The position numbers and the translations under genes are program-made. Below the pieces are notes generated by a model. That model saw only the letters and a list, made by a program, of their open reading frames with translations, did not search any database and was not told where the DNA came from. A stretch of DNA of 64,000 nucleotides from contig NC_035169.2 of assembly GCF_001659605.2 (NCBI RefSeq), forward strand, positions 17,918,263-17,982,262, given 5' to 3'. Position 1 is the first letter of the stretch. Every line of letters begins with the position of its first letter. Below, piece after piece: positions 10,012 to 22,347 of this stretch. Source of the DNA: Manihot esculenta (lineage: Eukaryota > Streptophyta > Magnoliopsida > Malpighiales > Euphorbiaceae).

Positions 10012-12156
10012 TGTAACAGCCCGGAAACCGGTACCCTCTCTGTAACGGCCCAAACTGCTCGGCGCTAGGACTCAGGTCGGCTTAAGGCCGCCAGAACCCG
10101 TAGCAAGCCTAAACTGAACTCCAAACATCCCATACATGATCCGACATCAACAGACAACTGTAAAACTTTTCTGAAAAACTACCAGACTTAACCGTAAAAA
10201 CCATTCAGCTATACCAATCTGACATAGCCCCTAGGGCTATCTGTAATACACCAGTGATACTCTGCCAAGTAACCTCCATGCACTATGCGCTGTGTCATAG
10301 AACCCACTCTGTAAGGGTCAGCATATCATAAGTTAACTTGGCTACCATAGAGTCACAGGAATCAAACCTGGTCTTCTCTATTGGCCTCGCTATGGATCAC
10401 AGGAATCAAACCTGGTCTTTCCTCTGCACTGGTCTTGGGTCAAAGGAATTAAACCCTGTCTTCCCTCACAGTTATAATTCACTGGGTTTTCGAAACACAA
10501 CATTTATTAAGTCTGGTTTGACTCATACAGGATACATGCATACACAAGGGATAAAACATACTGTAGGCAAAGCACATACTAATCCATCAGCACATTAACT
10601 GACTATCTATACATCTGTAACAAATATTTCTTTAATTTACATCATGTCCATTACGCTATTACACAAGCAATACTGAAGCCAACACTCTGCTGCTTCTACC
10701 TTCCCAGCTAACCTCGTACCTGCAAAACTGGGATTAAGGGAATGGGATGAGCTTCTAAAGCCCAGTGAGTAGAAATACTGAAAAACAGTTCATTAAATAC
10801 ACTCTGTCATGAAATGCGTCACATCACAAATATATCACACCTTGGATTAGACATGACCTCAAAACTCCCTCGACGGGCTATTGATGTCGCCTTGGTCCAA
10901 TCCTCATTATCAGTAAATAATGCAATGTACCATCTTCGTGATTCTAATGCAATCACCCTAATATATATCATAGCATTCATGATGCATGAACTATGCTGAA
11001 TAGCATTCTGTTACTTTAATAGAAAATATTAAGTTTAGTTCTACTCACCTCTGCTCCTCTGGCAGAAACTGTACTGACTCTGACACCTCTAACTCTGATG
11101 ACCTCCTCGACCTCTCGGGTCCAATCCTACACAAATGGACTCGAATGAGGTGTCAAACATATTCTTAAACAATCCCCTATAATCCCTTCTGAACCTCTGA
11201 AAATAAGCACATAAAGCATGCAAAAGAAAGCTGGACAGAACACATTCGGCGGCAGGTTCGGCGGCCGAATGTCCTGAACAGAGCCGAAACTCAAGTACCT
11301 TCGGCGGCCGAATATCCTCTTTCGGCGGCCGAACCTGAGTTCTTCAAGAACTCAGCTTCACCCGCAACCTAGCTCCTCCATCCTTTCCTTCTCCCTAAGC
11401 ATGCATAACTCCAATCCTCAACTCACATATACTCAAGTATATGAACAAAGGGGTCCAAAACTACCTATCAACCCCAACACACAACACACATAACACATAA
11501 TCATGCATAAACCATTAAAACATCAAAACTAAACCTATAACCATAACTCTACCCGTAACCTCTTTAAAAGCTGTTATAAATCATTAAAACAAGTTATAAG
11601 CTTCCCTTACCTCTTGAAAATAGAAGCTAAACAATCAGAACTCACAGCTATACACCAACACCTCTTTTCCTTCACCAAACCCTTAAAGCTCTCTTCTTTT
11701 TCTCAAACCATTCAAAACACTTTACCACCCTCAAACCTGTGCATGGGTGATTAAAAGCTTATAGATGAGTCATGGGAGACGTGGCATAACCTCTGGGAAG
11801 ATTTGGAGGTAACATCTGTCCCAAAACAATGACTAAGGAGTGCCCACACATTGGCTGGCCAACTCAGCTTCGGCTGCCGAATCGCATGCAAAACCATGCA
11901 ACATTCGGGGGCCGAACTTAACCTTTGGAGGCCGAACATTGAGCACTTTCGGCGGCCGAACTGAACATTCGGGGGCCGAACATGACAGAAACTCCTTTGG
12001 CCATTTCTCCCGAAAACTCAACTATTTCCTAATCAAACCGTGAAAATACTTTAAAACATTTTAGAAAACCTTCACTCTACCCTTAGGAAACCTCTGACAT
12101 CCTTGAATCCCACCGGACGGTAAGAATTCCGATGCCGGGTTTAGCCGGGTATTACA
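10012..12156 (-). repeat. 3' LTR of the young Ty3-type element
   Basis: Termini on the sense strand are TGTAATACCC...CTGTTACA. GCCGCC-type motif clusters are at 11244-11335 and 11870-11985. Confidence 0.95.
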
Positions 12157-12157
12157 A

Positions 12158-12170
12158 TCTACCCCCCTTA
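12158..12170 (-). other. Polypurine tract of the young Ty3-type element
   Basis: On the minus strand TAAGGGGGGTAGA sits one base before the 3' LTR. It is the expected primer for plus-strand DNA. Confidence 0.85.
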
Positions 12171-13420
12171 CAAAAACATTCGTCCTCGAATGTTAAAAAA
12201 ACAACAAAGAAACCATCAAGACCTCAACCTATTCCTGAATTCCACAGCTTTCGCTGCGCCATTCTGATCCTTACTCCTCTTTCTCTTTATCTTTTTCTAA
12301 CTTTCATTTTCTAACTCTGAATAGGTGATACTCCAATCTCTGATCACATCAAAATAATAATCATCTCTGTTATCAAATCAGCTAGTAGATCATCATTCTT
12401 ACCTAAACTAATCTCTTGGTAAAACTCTCAGTCTTTCATTCTCAACAGATACCAATCTGTACTCTGATCATACCAGTCTGTAAATCCACTCAACTTTAAT
12501 TAGACCAGCTAGTAGCTCATTCAATCCTATCTAGGAATACCTGTAACTGCTTAGTAGTGATCTTGTTAACTGAAAACAGTTATACCAAAATTTCAAGAGT
12601 CTATCCTTCGTTTTCCACAACAACACTGGAATCTTCCAGGGTGAGGTACTAAGTCAGATACACCCTTTATCTACTAAGCTCTCTTCTACTTTTCTGACTC
12701 TTCTGAACTCTCTCTTTCTCTGCAGGTGCCATCCTGTAGGGTAGAAGGAAAGAAATGATTCTGCGGCCAGATATCATTCTCATTCCAAACTCTAATTCCC
12801 TAACAGATGGTAAACCTGACAGCTATTCTGGGAAACATCTAGAACTCTTTTCTAGTAAAGGGCACTGAGGCTGATTCCCTGTCCTGACAAACTAGCTCAC
12901 AACCCTCTGATAACCTTTCCTGAATAACCATGAGCCTGATGGACTGACATCAACTTCTAGGCACCACTAGACACTGTCCCACTAAAGGACTGCCTAATCC
13001 ATCCAATTCCCCTACCTTGTCTCTATGGGCACAGGTAGTACCATGAGTAATGCATCAATCCGCCCTAGAATGACATCATGCAGTCACTTCTAGAACCATA
13101 AGGTCAGCTGGATTGCATCTACTCACCATAACCTCTGAACTGAACTGACTGACTCTACCTCAGATGGATCACACTCCGGTCCACTGACCCAGAGAAAACA
13201 CGCTAAGCCCAGAAGTCATCAAACCCATCCTATCAACGGCTCACAACAACAAGGAAAGCGAAACACTGGGGTCCAACACAACCAGCATACACATTCAAAC
13301 GCCTCTAAGTGAACGTATCTAACGTCACCACGTTCGATGTGTTAGCCTCCTATTACGTCAGGGTAAAGATCCAGGCTAAAGCTAATGGAACTTCTCTCGG
13401 GAATCTGCTGAAGAAAAGGC
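12171..13420. other. Internal non-coding part of the young element
   Basis: About 1.25 kb between the gag-like frame and the polypurine tract. I see no protease, RT, RNase H or integrase motif in any frame. It is probably what remains after loss of pol. Confidence 0.6.
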
Positions 13421-14182
13421 TCACCCTTTTCCTTGCCTCACTACCACCCAATCCCAGACTAATTCTAATCTCTTTCTAAGATCACTGTTACTTTTTCTTT
13501 TCCTCTTTTTCTTTTTCTGATCTATCTCTCTCAATCCCACTAGGGTCCACAAAAGAACCATACACATCAAAACTCTCAAAATGAGCATACCTGGCACCAC
13601 TGAATCTGATGGGACTATCCCCTGCTGAACAGCTCTACCTGAAAATGTCTGCCGGGACTGAATCATCCAAGGCATCGTACGACACTCACGAATCACATGT
13701 CCCTCCTGACCACATCTATAACATCCTGTCATGCCAACAAGACAGACTCCCTTATGAAATCTTCCACACCTCAAACATTTTGGTCTATCTATACCAAAAC
13801 TCGAATCAACACCACCACCAGAACTACGTTCTTTCCTATTCCAATATTCTCTTTTCTTTTTCCCTTTAAGACCCCTAACCTTTTTCTTTTTAACTTTCCC
13901 CCACTTTGCTCCTTTCCAGGTAGTTGTACTCCAAGTGGAAGGATCATGTTCTCCTATACCTGACAGTTTGGTATCCTTGGTCTGAGCATCATCTAAAGAC
14001 TCATCATCCATATTCACCTGTAATCCTACATCCTTTCTTTGCACATCTATTCCCATCTCTCTCCTATTTCCTAAATCCATGCCTCCTCTCTTTTCATCAA
14101 AAGATGCTTCAGACGGATCTGAATCAATCTGCGGACTAACACCACTCATCTTAGCTATCCTGAAGAACAACACAAGAAACAA
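13421..14182 (-). pseudogene. Gag-like nucleocapsid frame of the young element, degraded or truncated
   Basis: A 253-residue open frame. An internal Met (MSGVSPQ, about 14149) is a likelier start than the hydrophobic leader. It has an acidic N-terminal half, a Lys-rich stretch and two Cys clusters: CLRCGRFHKGVC and a standard CX2CX4HX4C knuckle (CYRCGQEGHVIREC). The large helical gag domain expected before the knuckle is missing. The C-terminal tail is unlike a protease and is probably out of frame. It lies just downstream of the primer site, where gag belongs. Confidence 0.6.
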
Positions 14183-14435
14183 ACATTAGCACACATAGAG
14201 TTCATATGAAACACATGAACATAAAACATATACATGCATACATAGCATCACATTAATACCCATGAATATACATGTGCATTTCACATTAGCATGCAAAACA
14301 ACTTCCTATCTTAGTGGACATGATTATCCTTAATGTGCTTGCCTTACTATGACTCTAGACCAACCTCTTTCCGATGTGGGACCTCGCTAATCCTTGAACA
14401 AAAATGCTCAACACACCGTACTTAAGAGGCCCTAT

Positions 14436-14447
14436 GCTCTGATACCA
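14436..14447 (-). other. tRNA-Met primer-binding site of the young element
   Basis: On the minus strand TGGTATCAGAGC, two bases after the 5' LTR end. It fixes the element's orientation. Confidence 0.9.
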
Positions 14448-14449
14448 TC

Positions 14450-16594
14450 TGTAACAGCCCGGAAACCGGTACCCTCTCTGTAACGGCCCAAACTGCTCGG
14501 CGCTAGGACTCAGGTCGGCTTAAGGCCGCCAGAACCCGTAGCAAGCCTAAACTGAACTCCAAACATCCCATACATGATCCGACATCAACAGACAACTGTA
14601 AAACTTTTCTGAAAAACTACCAGACTTAACCGTAAAAACCATTCAGCTATACCAATCTGACATAGCCCCTAGGGCTATCTGTAATACACCAGTGATACTC
14701 TGCCAAGTAACCTCCATGCACTATGCACTGTGTCATAGAACCCACTCTGTAAGGGTCAGCATATCATAAGTTAACTTGGCTACCATAGAGTCACAGGAAT
14801 CAAACCTGGTCTTCTCTATTGGCCTCGCTATGGATCACAGGAATCAAACCTGGTCTTTCCTCTGCACTGGTCTTGGGTCAAAGGAATTAAACCCTGTCTT
14901 CCCTCACAGTTATAATTCACTGGGTTTTCGAAACACAACATTTATTAAGTCTGGTTTGACTCATACAGGATACATGCATACACAAGGGATAAAACATACT
15001 GTAGGCAAAGCACATACTAATCCATCAGCACATTAACTGACTATCTATACATCTGTAACAAATATTTCTTTAATTTACATCATGTCCATTACGCTATTAC
15101 ACAAGCAATACTGAAGCCAACACTCTGCTGCTTCTACCTTCCCAGCTAACCTCGTACCTGCAAAACTGGGATTAAGGGAATGGGATGAGCTTCTAAAGCC
15201 CAGTGAGTAGAAATACTGAAAAACAGTTCATTAAATACACTCTGTCATGAAATGCGTCACATCACAAATATATCACACCTTGGATTAGACATGACCTCAA
15301 AACTCCCTCGACGGGCTATTGATGTCGCCTTGGTCCAATCCTCATTATCAGTAAATAATGCAATGTACCATCTTCGTGATTCTAATGCAATCACCCTAAT
15401 ATATATCATAGCATTCATGATGCATGAACTATGCTGAATAGCATTCTGTTACTTTAATAGAAAATATTAAGTTTAGTTCTACTCACCTCTGCTCCTCTGG
15501 CAGAAACTGTACTGACTCTGACACCTCTAACTCTGATGACCTCCTCGACCTCTCGGGTCCAATCCTACACAAATGGACTCGAATGAGGTGTCAAACATAT
15601 TCTTAAACAATCCCCTATAATCCCTTCTGAACCTCTGAAAATAAGCACATAAAGCATGCAAAAGAAAGCTGGACAGAACACATTCGGCGGCAGGTTCGGC
15701 GGCCGAATGTCCTGAACAGAGCCGAAACTCAAGTACCTTCGGCGGCCGAATATCCTCTTTCGGCGGCCGAACCTGAGTTCTTCAAGAACTCAGCTTCACC
15801 CGCAACCTAGCTCCTCCATCCTTTCCTTCTCCCTAAGCATGCATAACTCCAATCCTCAACTCACATATACTCAAGTATATGAACAAAGGGGTCCAAAACT
15901 ACCTATCAACCCCAACACACAACACACATAACACATAATCATGCATAAACCATTAAAACATCAAAACTAAACCTATAACCATAACTCTACCCGTAACCTC
16001 TTTAAAAGCTGTTATAAATCATTAAAACAAGTTATAAGCTTCCCTTACCTCTTGAAAATAGAAGCTAAACAATCAGAACTCACAGCTATACACCAACACC
16101 TCTTTTCCTTCACCAAACCCTTAAAGCTCTCTTCTTTTTCTCAAACCATTCAAAACACTTTACCACCCTCAAACCTGTGCATGGGTGATTAAAAGCTTAT
16201 AGATGAGTCATGGGAGACGTGGCATAACCTCTGGGAAGATTTGGAGGTAACATCTGTCCCAAAACAATGACTAAGGAGTGCCCACACATTGGCTGGCCAA
16301 CTCAGCTTCGGCTGCCGAATCGCATGCAAAACCATGCAACATTCGGGGGCCGAACTTAACCTTTGGAGGCCGAACATTGAGCACTTTCGGCGGCCGAACT
16401 GAACATTCGGGGGCCGAACATGACAGAAACTCCTTTGGCCATTTCTCCCGAAAACTCAACTATTTCCTAATCAAACCGTGAAAATACTTTAAAACATTTT
16501 AGAAAACCTTCACTCTACCCTTAGGAAACCTCTGACATCCTTGAATCCCACCGGACGGTAAGAATTCCGATGCCGGGTTTAGCCGGGTATTACA
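14450..16594 (-). repeat. 5' LTR of the young Ty3-type element
   Basis: 2145 bp, the same length as the 3' LTR and identical apart from one base in my line-by-line comparison. GCCGCC-type motif clusters are at 15682-15773 and 16308-16423. Confidence 0.95.
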
Positions 16595-19592
16595 CCGGGT
16601 GAGGAATGGCCAGGCAAGGCAGGGTCTTTACTCTATCCTTAATCTTTTTTACAGCTATTGTGCACTCGGTAGTCCATTCAGGAGGGTTCTTTTTTAACCT
16701 TTGAAATAGGGGTTTTGCATCATGAGCTAAATTTTTATAAAAATCAGCTACATAATTAAGGCTTCCTAAGAACCTTTGTAACTGGGTTTTCTCTCTTATT
16801 TCATCTGGGAATTTGCTGGCAAACTCTATGGCTCTGTTTATGGGGATGATAGTTCCTTGGGCAATATTATGCCCTAAAAACCGAATTTCGGTTTGGAAGA
16901 TCTTTATCTTCTTTGCTGAGACCACTAGACCGTTTAATTTAATGATCTTTTCAAATATTTTTAAATGCTTGAAGTGTTGATCTATAGTCTTTGAGAAAAT
17001 TAAGACATCGTCTATGTAGACTATAGAGAACGTTGAATAAACGTTAAAGATCTCGTTCATGATTCTCTGAAATTCTGAAGGGGCATTCTTTAACTCAAAC
17101 GGCATAACATTCCATTCATAATGCCCAAAGGGTACTGTGAATGTTGTTTTGTACATATCTTCTTCAGCAATTTGGATTTGCCAATACCCTGACTTCATAT
17201 CGAATTTTGAAAAAATGGTTGCCTCATAGAGTCTGTTTAACAGATCTCGTTTATTAGGCAAAGGGTATCTAATCCATCTAAGCGCCTTATTTAAGGGCTT
17301 ATAATTTATAACCAATCTAGGGACACCTCTTTCCAATTCGGCAGCATTCTCAACATAGAACGCTGTTCAACTCCATGGGCTACTACTCTTCCTAATTAGC
17401 GCTTTGGTCTCTAGTTCTGCTATTTCTTTTTTGCAAATTTCTAGGTGTCTTGGTTCCATTGCTATGGGCCTAGCTTTTGTGGGTATAGCCCTTTTTGAAA
17501 ACTCTGGTTCATATGGCAAATTTACCACATGTCTTTTTCTAGTCCAGAATGCATCTGGGCTTTCAGCGCAAATGCTGCTTATCATTTCTTCCTAGATTAT
17601 TTTAATCCTTTGCTGGACTCTAGGCTCTTTTAGCCTTTCTTCTATGCTTTTATAGACTACCTCCTGTTTTAAGGAGTTAATGAATTTTGTTTTATTTTCT
17701 ACTGTGTTCTTTAACACATCTATTTCCCTTACCCTTGGTTGAGTAGTAAAATAGAAGGTAATTACCTTTCCATTTATTTCTGTGCTAATTCCTTCTTCAG
17801 TTATTTGCTGAATAGGATATAGCATATGCAAGAAAGGGTTTTCTAAGATAACAGGATGAGATAATCCTTTTACCATTAGGAAGGAAATTTCGAAGCAAAT
17901 ACCTTGATTGCAGATAGCGGTATTATTCAATTTGTATCTTACTGACATTTTGCTTCCATCAGCAGTATGTAGTTCCTCGACTGTCTTTGAGAAATATTTG
18001 GAGGGTACTAATCCTTCGTTGATGCAGTTTAAGTCAGCTCTAGAGTCGATTAAAGCATTAGTCTCAAATACATACTCCTTATGTACCACTATCGTAATCC
18101 TTGTATGCCACTTGTGTGTAATTACCCTATCCGTCATATTTATGTAATGGAGATTTTTGATGTCTGCTTCTGACTGCTTTTCTTCTGGTTCTTCTATGGC
18201 TAGTTGCTGCTGTTCATTTAACAGCTCTAGGATATTTACCCTTTCTCTTAATTCTTTGATCTCAGTCTTTATTGAGTTGAGTTCACATCGTAGTTCTGCT
18301 ACTGTTGGTTCCTTTTGTCTTTTAGAGTTTTTAACCCTTTCTAGTATTTCTTTCAGATCGTAAGAAGTCTGTCTGCTGTCTATTTTCTTCTCAATCGGAT
18401 TTTGTGTTGTTGTGCCAAGATCTTTATCTTTATAAAGATTGATGTAAGTTTCTAGCTTTTCTCTTTTATTTTCTGGATTTTCGATATTATCGATTAAATC
18501 CAGGATGAGATTGTCTTCTCTTGTTAGTACCAACAGACCGTTCATGGCACATAGCGATTTGTAGTAGTCGCAATTTCCTTCACATTCTTCTTTCTGTTCC
18601 TCATCTTCTTCTGTATCACTTTCTTCTTCTGTAGTGTAATCCAGAGCATTAAGTGCCATTACTTCTTGCTCTGCATCTGTTTCATTTAGCAAAATTTTTG
18701 CTAATGCTTCTTTCAAGTCTTCTTCTATCGTCAAGGCTTGAATTTGCTGCTTCACTCTGCATTTGTTGGCATAATGTCCAACTTTTCCACATCTGTAGCA
18801 TACTATAGTTTTCTCTGCTTTGCCTTGATTAGGTTTCCTTTTTTCCTTTGGCTTGCGGCTATTCTCAGTCTTCTGGAATTTTTTATGCTTTTCTTTGTAA
18901 GGACGTTTGTCTTTGAAGAAGCGCTTTGTTCGTCGGTGCCGAACTCTGTCATCGTCCTCTCTCCTACCCCCCTTAAATTTCGTAGACGGAAATTTAATAG
19001 GTGGTAATCCATATTGTTCACAAAAGTTGCCAAGAATTTGTTTTCCATAGAACCGTTCCTTTTGCATTTGCTTATGAATTTTTAATTCATTGCAAAGGAG
19101 GATTCCTGCAGTAACCACTTCAGGGGCTAATTCTCCATAAGTATACATATTATACTGTATATTACCGTTATGCTTACTCCGTATTTGATCTCGTACTCGT
19201 TCAGCAAAGAGTGCGGGAAGACCTGCCAAGAATTTTTCTTTCTAGACATTATTCTGGCTGTCTTCTCTAGTAAAGACCAGAGAAAAGAAGGTATCTTTAT
19301 ACCATTTGAAATGCGATAGATCTGGGCATCGCAGATTTATTAACTGCTCTTGAGCCCTATCAGTAAACATATTTACTGATCCAATAAAATGTAACCCTAT
19401 AGTATATAATAGGGTATTGACCATATCTGGCACTTGTTGAGCTCCTTTTTACTTAACCATGTTAAATATTCGCGCTTTCCCTTCAGTAGATATTGAGAAA
19501 TCCCACCATCCTTTTAATTGGCCACTAAATCCTGCGATTAAGGCTCTTGCAGCAGCAGGGTCATCATTACCCTTTACTCGACATGCTGTCTT
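16595..19592 (-). pseudogene. EPRV copy B polyprotein: capsid, zinc knuckle, protease, RT (broken)
   Basis: Read from 19592 down. Capsid region to about 19060. CX2CX4HX4C knuckle (CYRCGKVGHYANKC, about 18763-18804) after a basic stretch. Acidic EEESDTEEDEE segment and coiled-coil linker. Retroviral-type aspartic protease with ALIDSRADLN where copy A has DSG. RT with YIDDVLIF (about 17010). The N-terminal domain is deleted. In-frame stops are near 19447, at 19242-19244, at 17592-17594 and near 17364. An LTR element splits RT from RNase H at 16594. It cannot make a functional product as it stands. Confidence 0.9.
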
Positions 19593-20123
19593 TATGTCCA
19601 AGATAAGAGTTCTCATTATATGTGGATCGGACAAAGACAAAGTAAGATTTGGAAAACATTGAAAAAATATTGGCCCTTCACATAAGGAGGATTCCACTAC
19701 TCCTAATAAGGAGTCACTGAATTTATTGTGTCTTTTATCTCTGACACAAAGCATAGCGGCTGTATTAAGCCCTAGCCTTGTTGCTGGTTTTACCGCAACC
19801 TGTATCATTCCTATATGTAGGAATAAATACTTTTCTTGATGCCTTCGAATGAGTTCTTCAGACAATAAACTCATCGATTGTAGTTCTCCATGAACTGGGG
19901 TCGCCTGTTCTACAGTCTTAACTATATAGTCAGATCGAATTCTAAAGGGATTCTTATATATGAGATCTGAGGAAACCGGAGGTAATTTCCAGTTCTGTAA
20001 ACTAGTATCTACATCAGATGCTAATAATATTTCTTTATTTTTGTTTTTGTTTTTTGAGATAATAGAGCTAGATGAGCTAGATCTCCTAGAATTACCAGAG
20101 ATTGAGTTAAATAACCTTTCCAT
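19449..20123 (-). pseudogene. EPRV copy B movement protein, C-terminal half deleted and fused to capsid fragment
   Basis: ATG at 20123, about 110 nt after the primer site. The first ~175 residues match the 30K-type movement protein of copy A (LHIGMIQVAVKPATRLGLN). At 19589/19590 the frame passes into capsid sequence (RVKGNDDPAAARALIAG) and stops near 19449. About 1.5 kb present in copy A (25332-26822) is missing: the movement protein C-terminus and the polyprotein N-terminus. The chimeric frame is a deletion product, not a natural fusion. Confidence 0.85.
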
Positions 20124-20235
20124 TTTTCTTAGATCACTGTCAATGATTTACTCCACCACGCCTAACAACTATGGTTTTCTGGCAACAGGATACGCGACTT
20201 GGGTTTCACTAAGAGGTAAACTGGATTGGGTTCAA

Positions 20236-20251
20236 CTTGGCTTTGATACCA
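20236..20251 (-). other. Viral tRNA-Met primer-binding site between copies A and B
   Basis: On the minus strand TGGTATCAAAGCCAAG, one mismatch in the TGGTATCAGAGC core. It marks the unit boundary of the head-to-tail array. Confidence 0.85.
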
Positions 20252-20353
20252 ATAGGGGAAGCAGCGCAACTTTTAAACTTTAAAACTTTTAAAACTTAAA
20301 ACTTTCACACAAAGTACAAAACAACCAGAGGTGTTCAACAAGTAGTATAAAAC

Positions 20354-20587
20354 TTAAAAATTATTATTTCTAAGCAATTGATTTAAATAATTTAATAGAA
20401 CATTAAACAAAGCCAAAGTCCGTTGATATTCTCGGCAATCACAGTGTTCATTATGATTAACAGTATGATAGGTGAACAATTCGCTACCTTCAGCTATAAT
20501 ATCATTTTTAAATTGTAAAACTTCATTTCGATTTGTGAAGTCTATGAAGAGCAAGTGTTCTATAGCTTTTGCAATATGATAAGACAT
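20354..20587 (-). CDS. EPRV copy A small ORF b, function unknown
   Basis: Paralogue of 7683-7916. I place the start at the ATG at 20587 (MSYHIAKAI), matching copy B; an upstream in-frame extension to 20632 exists. The NHNEHCDCREYQRTLALFN block and the RNNNF end are unchanged between copies, while other positions differ. Confidence 0.6.
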   Translation of the reverse strand: MSYHIAKAIEHLLFIDFTNRNEVLQFKNDIIAEGSELFTYHTVNHNEHCDCREYQRTLALFNVLLNYLNQLLRNNNF

Positions 20588-20862
20588 AAGAGACTTACTT
20601 GATCGTTGATGTCTGAGAATTCTTTTCCCCAACCGGTAGGTTTGATAGCAGAGAAAGGTGTTTCGGCCGATTCTGGTTTAGTATACCAGACTAAGTAGTT
20701 GAATTTGCCAGTAGGTTCTCCGAGCGTATCTTGCACACCTACTAGATCGTTGACAGGAAGATTGCGTTTTCTGCAAATTTTTGCAGTTTCAGACTTTAAA
20801 GATAACTGAGACAATTTCTTTCCAATGGAGCGAGATTCAAATTTAGAGAAACTAGATTTCAT
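20560..20862 (-). CDS. EPRV copy A small ORF a (100 aa), function unknown
   Basis: Paralogue of 7909-8190. KFESRSIGKKLSQLSLK and GKFNYLVWYTKPESAETPFS are conserved. The stop used in copy B is lost here, which adds a short tail overlapping small ORF b. The start lies about 90 nt downstream of the TATA box at 20947-20960. Confidence 0.6.
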   Translation of the reverse strand: MKSSFSKFESRSIGKKLSQLSLKSETAKICRKRNLPVNDLVGVQDTLGEPTGKFNYLVWYTKPESAETPFSAIKPTGWGKEFSDINDQVSLLCLIILQKL

Positions 20863-20946
20863 TCAAGTAATAAGCTTTACATTCAAGAGAACTCACAAAA
20901 GCTTTTCAATTTTTAAAAACTTGCACACTTGCTCCTACTTCTCTTA

Positions 20947-21180
20947 CTCTTTTATATTAAAACTGAGACGTTCGACCTTATCTTCAGCAATCTAGCTAGG
21001 CCACTCGTAGCAAGGCACGTGGCGGATAAGTATGAAAGATTCCTTTAGGATAAGATGTAGTGCGGGTGCGCTGTGGGCCCCATCGTCCACTACTATCTTT
21101 TCCTTTACAGCTGGAATAGTACAATAATTACAAACAATAATTACATATAGACAAAATGGTTTTACGTCATTGCGGACGTA
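20947..21180 (-). promoter_or_regulatory. EPRV copy A promoter region
   Basis: On the minus strand TTAATATAAAAGAG (20947-20960) is a TATA box. Upstream, 21158-21180 has TTACGTCCGCAATGACGTAA, a paired TGACG-type (as-1-like) site, about 200 bp away. Copy B has a single TGACGTCA much closer to its TATA box. Confidence 0.5.
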
Positions 21181-21189
21181 AGACATTTT

Positions 21190-22347
21190 TTATGGCCAGG
21201 TGGCCTCTTCTGGATCTTCTGGATTCTGACTGTCTTGAAAAAGAGAGTCCGACAACATGTCTTCATCATATGAGCTGCTGCTTTTAGTGCGCTTGAATTT
21301 TGATCTAGAACACTCTCCCTTTTCTTTAGGCTTTCCACTTGAAGCTTCATTGTCACTTAATTCTTCTAGGGCTGATGACAGTCGTTTCTTCAATTCTTCT
21401 TTTGGAAGGGAGTGAAAAAACTCCTTCAGTAGTTGAGTCAATTTAGACTTGTCAGATGATTTTTCAGGTTGTTTAACCAGTTGAATGAGTCCTTGATAAT
21501 AGTGTACAGATGAAGTTCCAAAGAAGTCAAACTTGTCCCACCATTTAGTCATTACTCTCCGAGTTAACCACTTCATATTATTAATGGTAAATTCTTCGAA
21601 TTTTTTGGCTCGTTTGGTGGTCAGGATATAATCCCATTTAGCTATCCATGGAATCTTATAGTGAATCGTAAAATCCAATCTAGGATTTTCAAGAGATTTA
21701 TTAACCTCTGTAAACTGCTTATAAACAGTTCGTACCTTATCAGGTAACATTATCGGGAAAATTCCCCAGTTAAAAAACCATTCATGAAACCAGGGAGGAA
21801 ATTCTTTAATTTCCTTTTCAAGTTGAAATTGGATGAACCAACTAAACTTTTTTTGCCTGTTCTCATATAAGAGAGCTCCTGTCCAAGCCTGGATATAGTC
21901 AAAGTAACTATACCATTTTGGTCTTCCATATTGCAATTCTTTCTATCGTAACAAAGAGTCACCCCATTGTTCACTTGTAATAATATTTTTTATAAGGAAT
22001 TTACTATAGGCCCACTGATGGCCAGTCCTTTCTGTGGGGATGATTTCTACTGACCTGGTTTCAGAGAGTATAGCCTGATAGTACTCAAAAGTTTTTGGGA
22101 GGAATAGTGCTCCCGAATGATGCTCGGTATAATAATCAGCTATTTCCCAGGGATTTAGATTTTCATACCTTTTCTCAACAGGATGCATATTGTAATAGCT
22201 GATAGGAATGTATGGGTAATTTACCTCCTTCTCATTGACTAGTTTGATGCTTATTTTATAGGCATCTTCTCTGACCCGATCCGATTCTTTAATCGGTGTG
22301 GGTATCATATCATCAAATGATCTTTTCATTGGAGCATTTGAACTCAT
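21190..22347 (-). pseudogene. EPRV copy A third ORF, interrupted by one stop
   Basis: ATG at 22347 overlaps the polyprotein end by 35 nt, as in copy B. An in-frame TAG near 21940 separates 21943-22347 from 21190-21936. The second part is Trp-rich (WFHEWFFNWG, WWDKFDFFG), then Lys-rich, then an acidic Ser-rich tail ending EEATWP. The position suggests the ORF VI/transactivator slot, but function is unproven. Confidence 0.75.

Larger units (their letters stand above)
10012..16594 (-). mobile_element. Young non-autonomous Ty3-type LTR retrotransposon inside the EPRV
   Basis: 6583 bp in total. The two LTRs are 2145 bp each, and I found one difference between them (G at 10288 versus A at 14726, a CpG-type transition). 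It is flanked by the 5-bp target duplication CCGGG at 10007-10011 and 16595-16599; the uninterrupted site in copy A reads CTGGG near 22743. On the minus strand the order is 5' LTR (14450-16594), primer site, internal region of 2293 bp, polypurine tract, 3' LTR (10012-12156). The internal region has only a zinc-knuckle frame and no pol, so the element must have moved using enzymes from an autonomous relative. Confidence 0.95.

Noticed and set aside
10338..10999. Small frames repeated exactly at 14776-15437
   Set aside because: They are identical only because they lie in the two LTRs of one element; no coding signal.
19449..20123. Movement protein-capsid fusion as a new viral protein
   Set aside because: Copy A shows that 1.5 kb is missing at the joint, so the fusion is a deletion product followed by stops.
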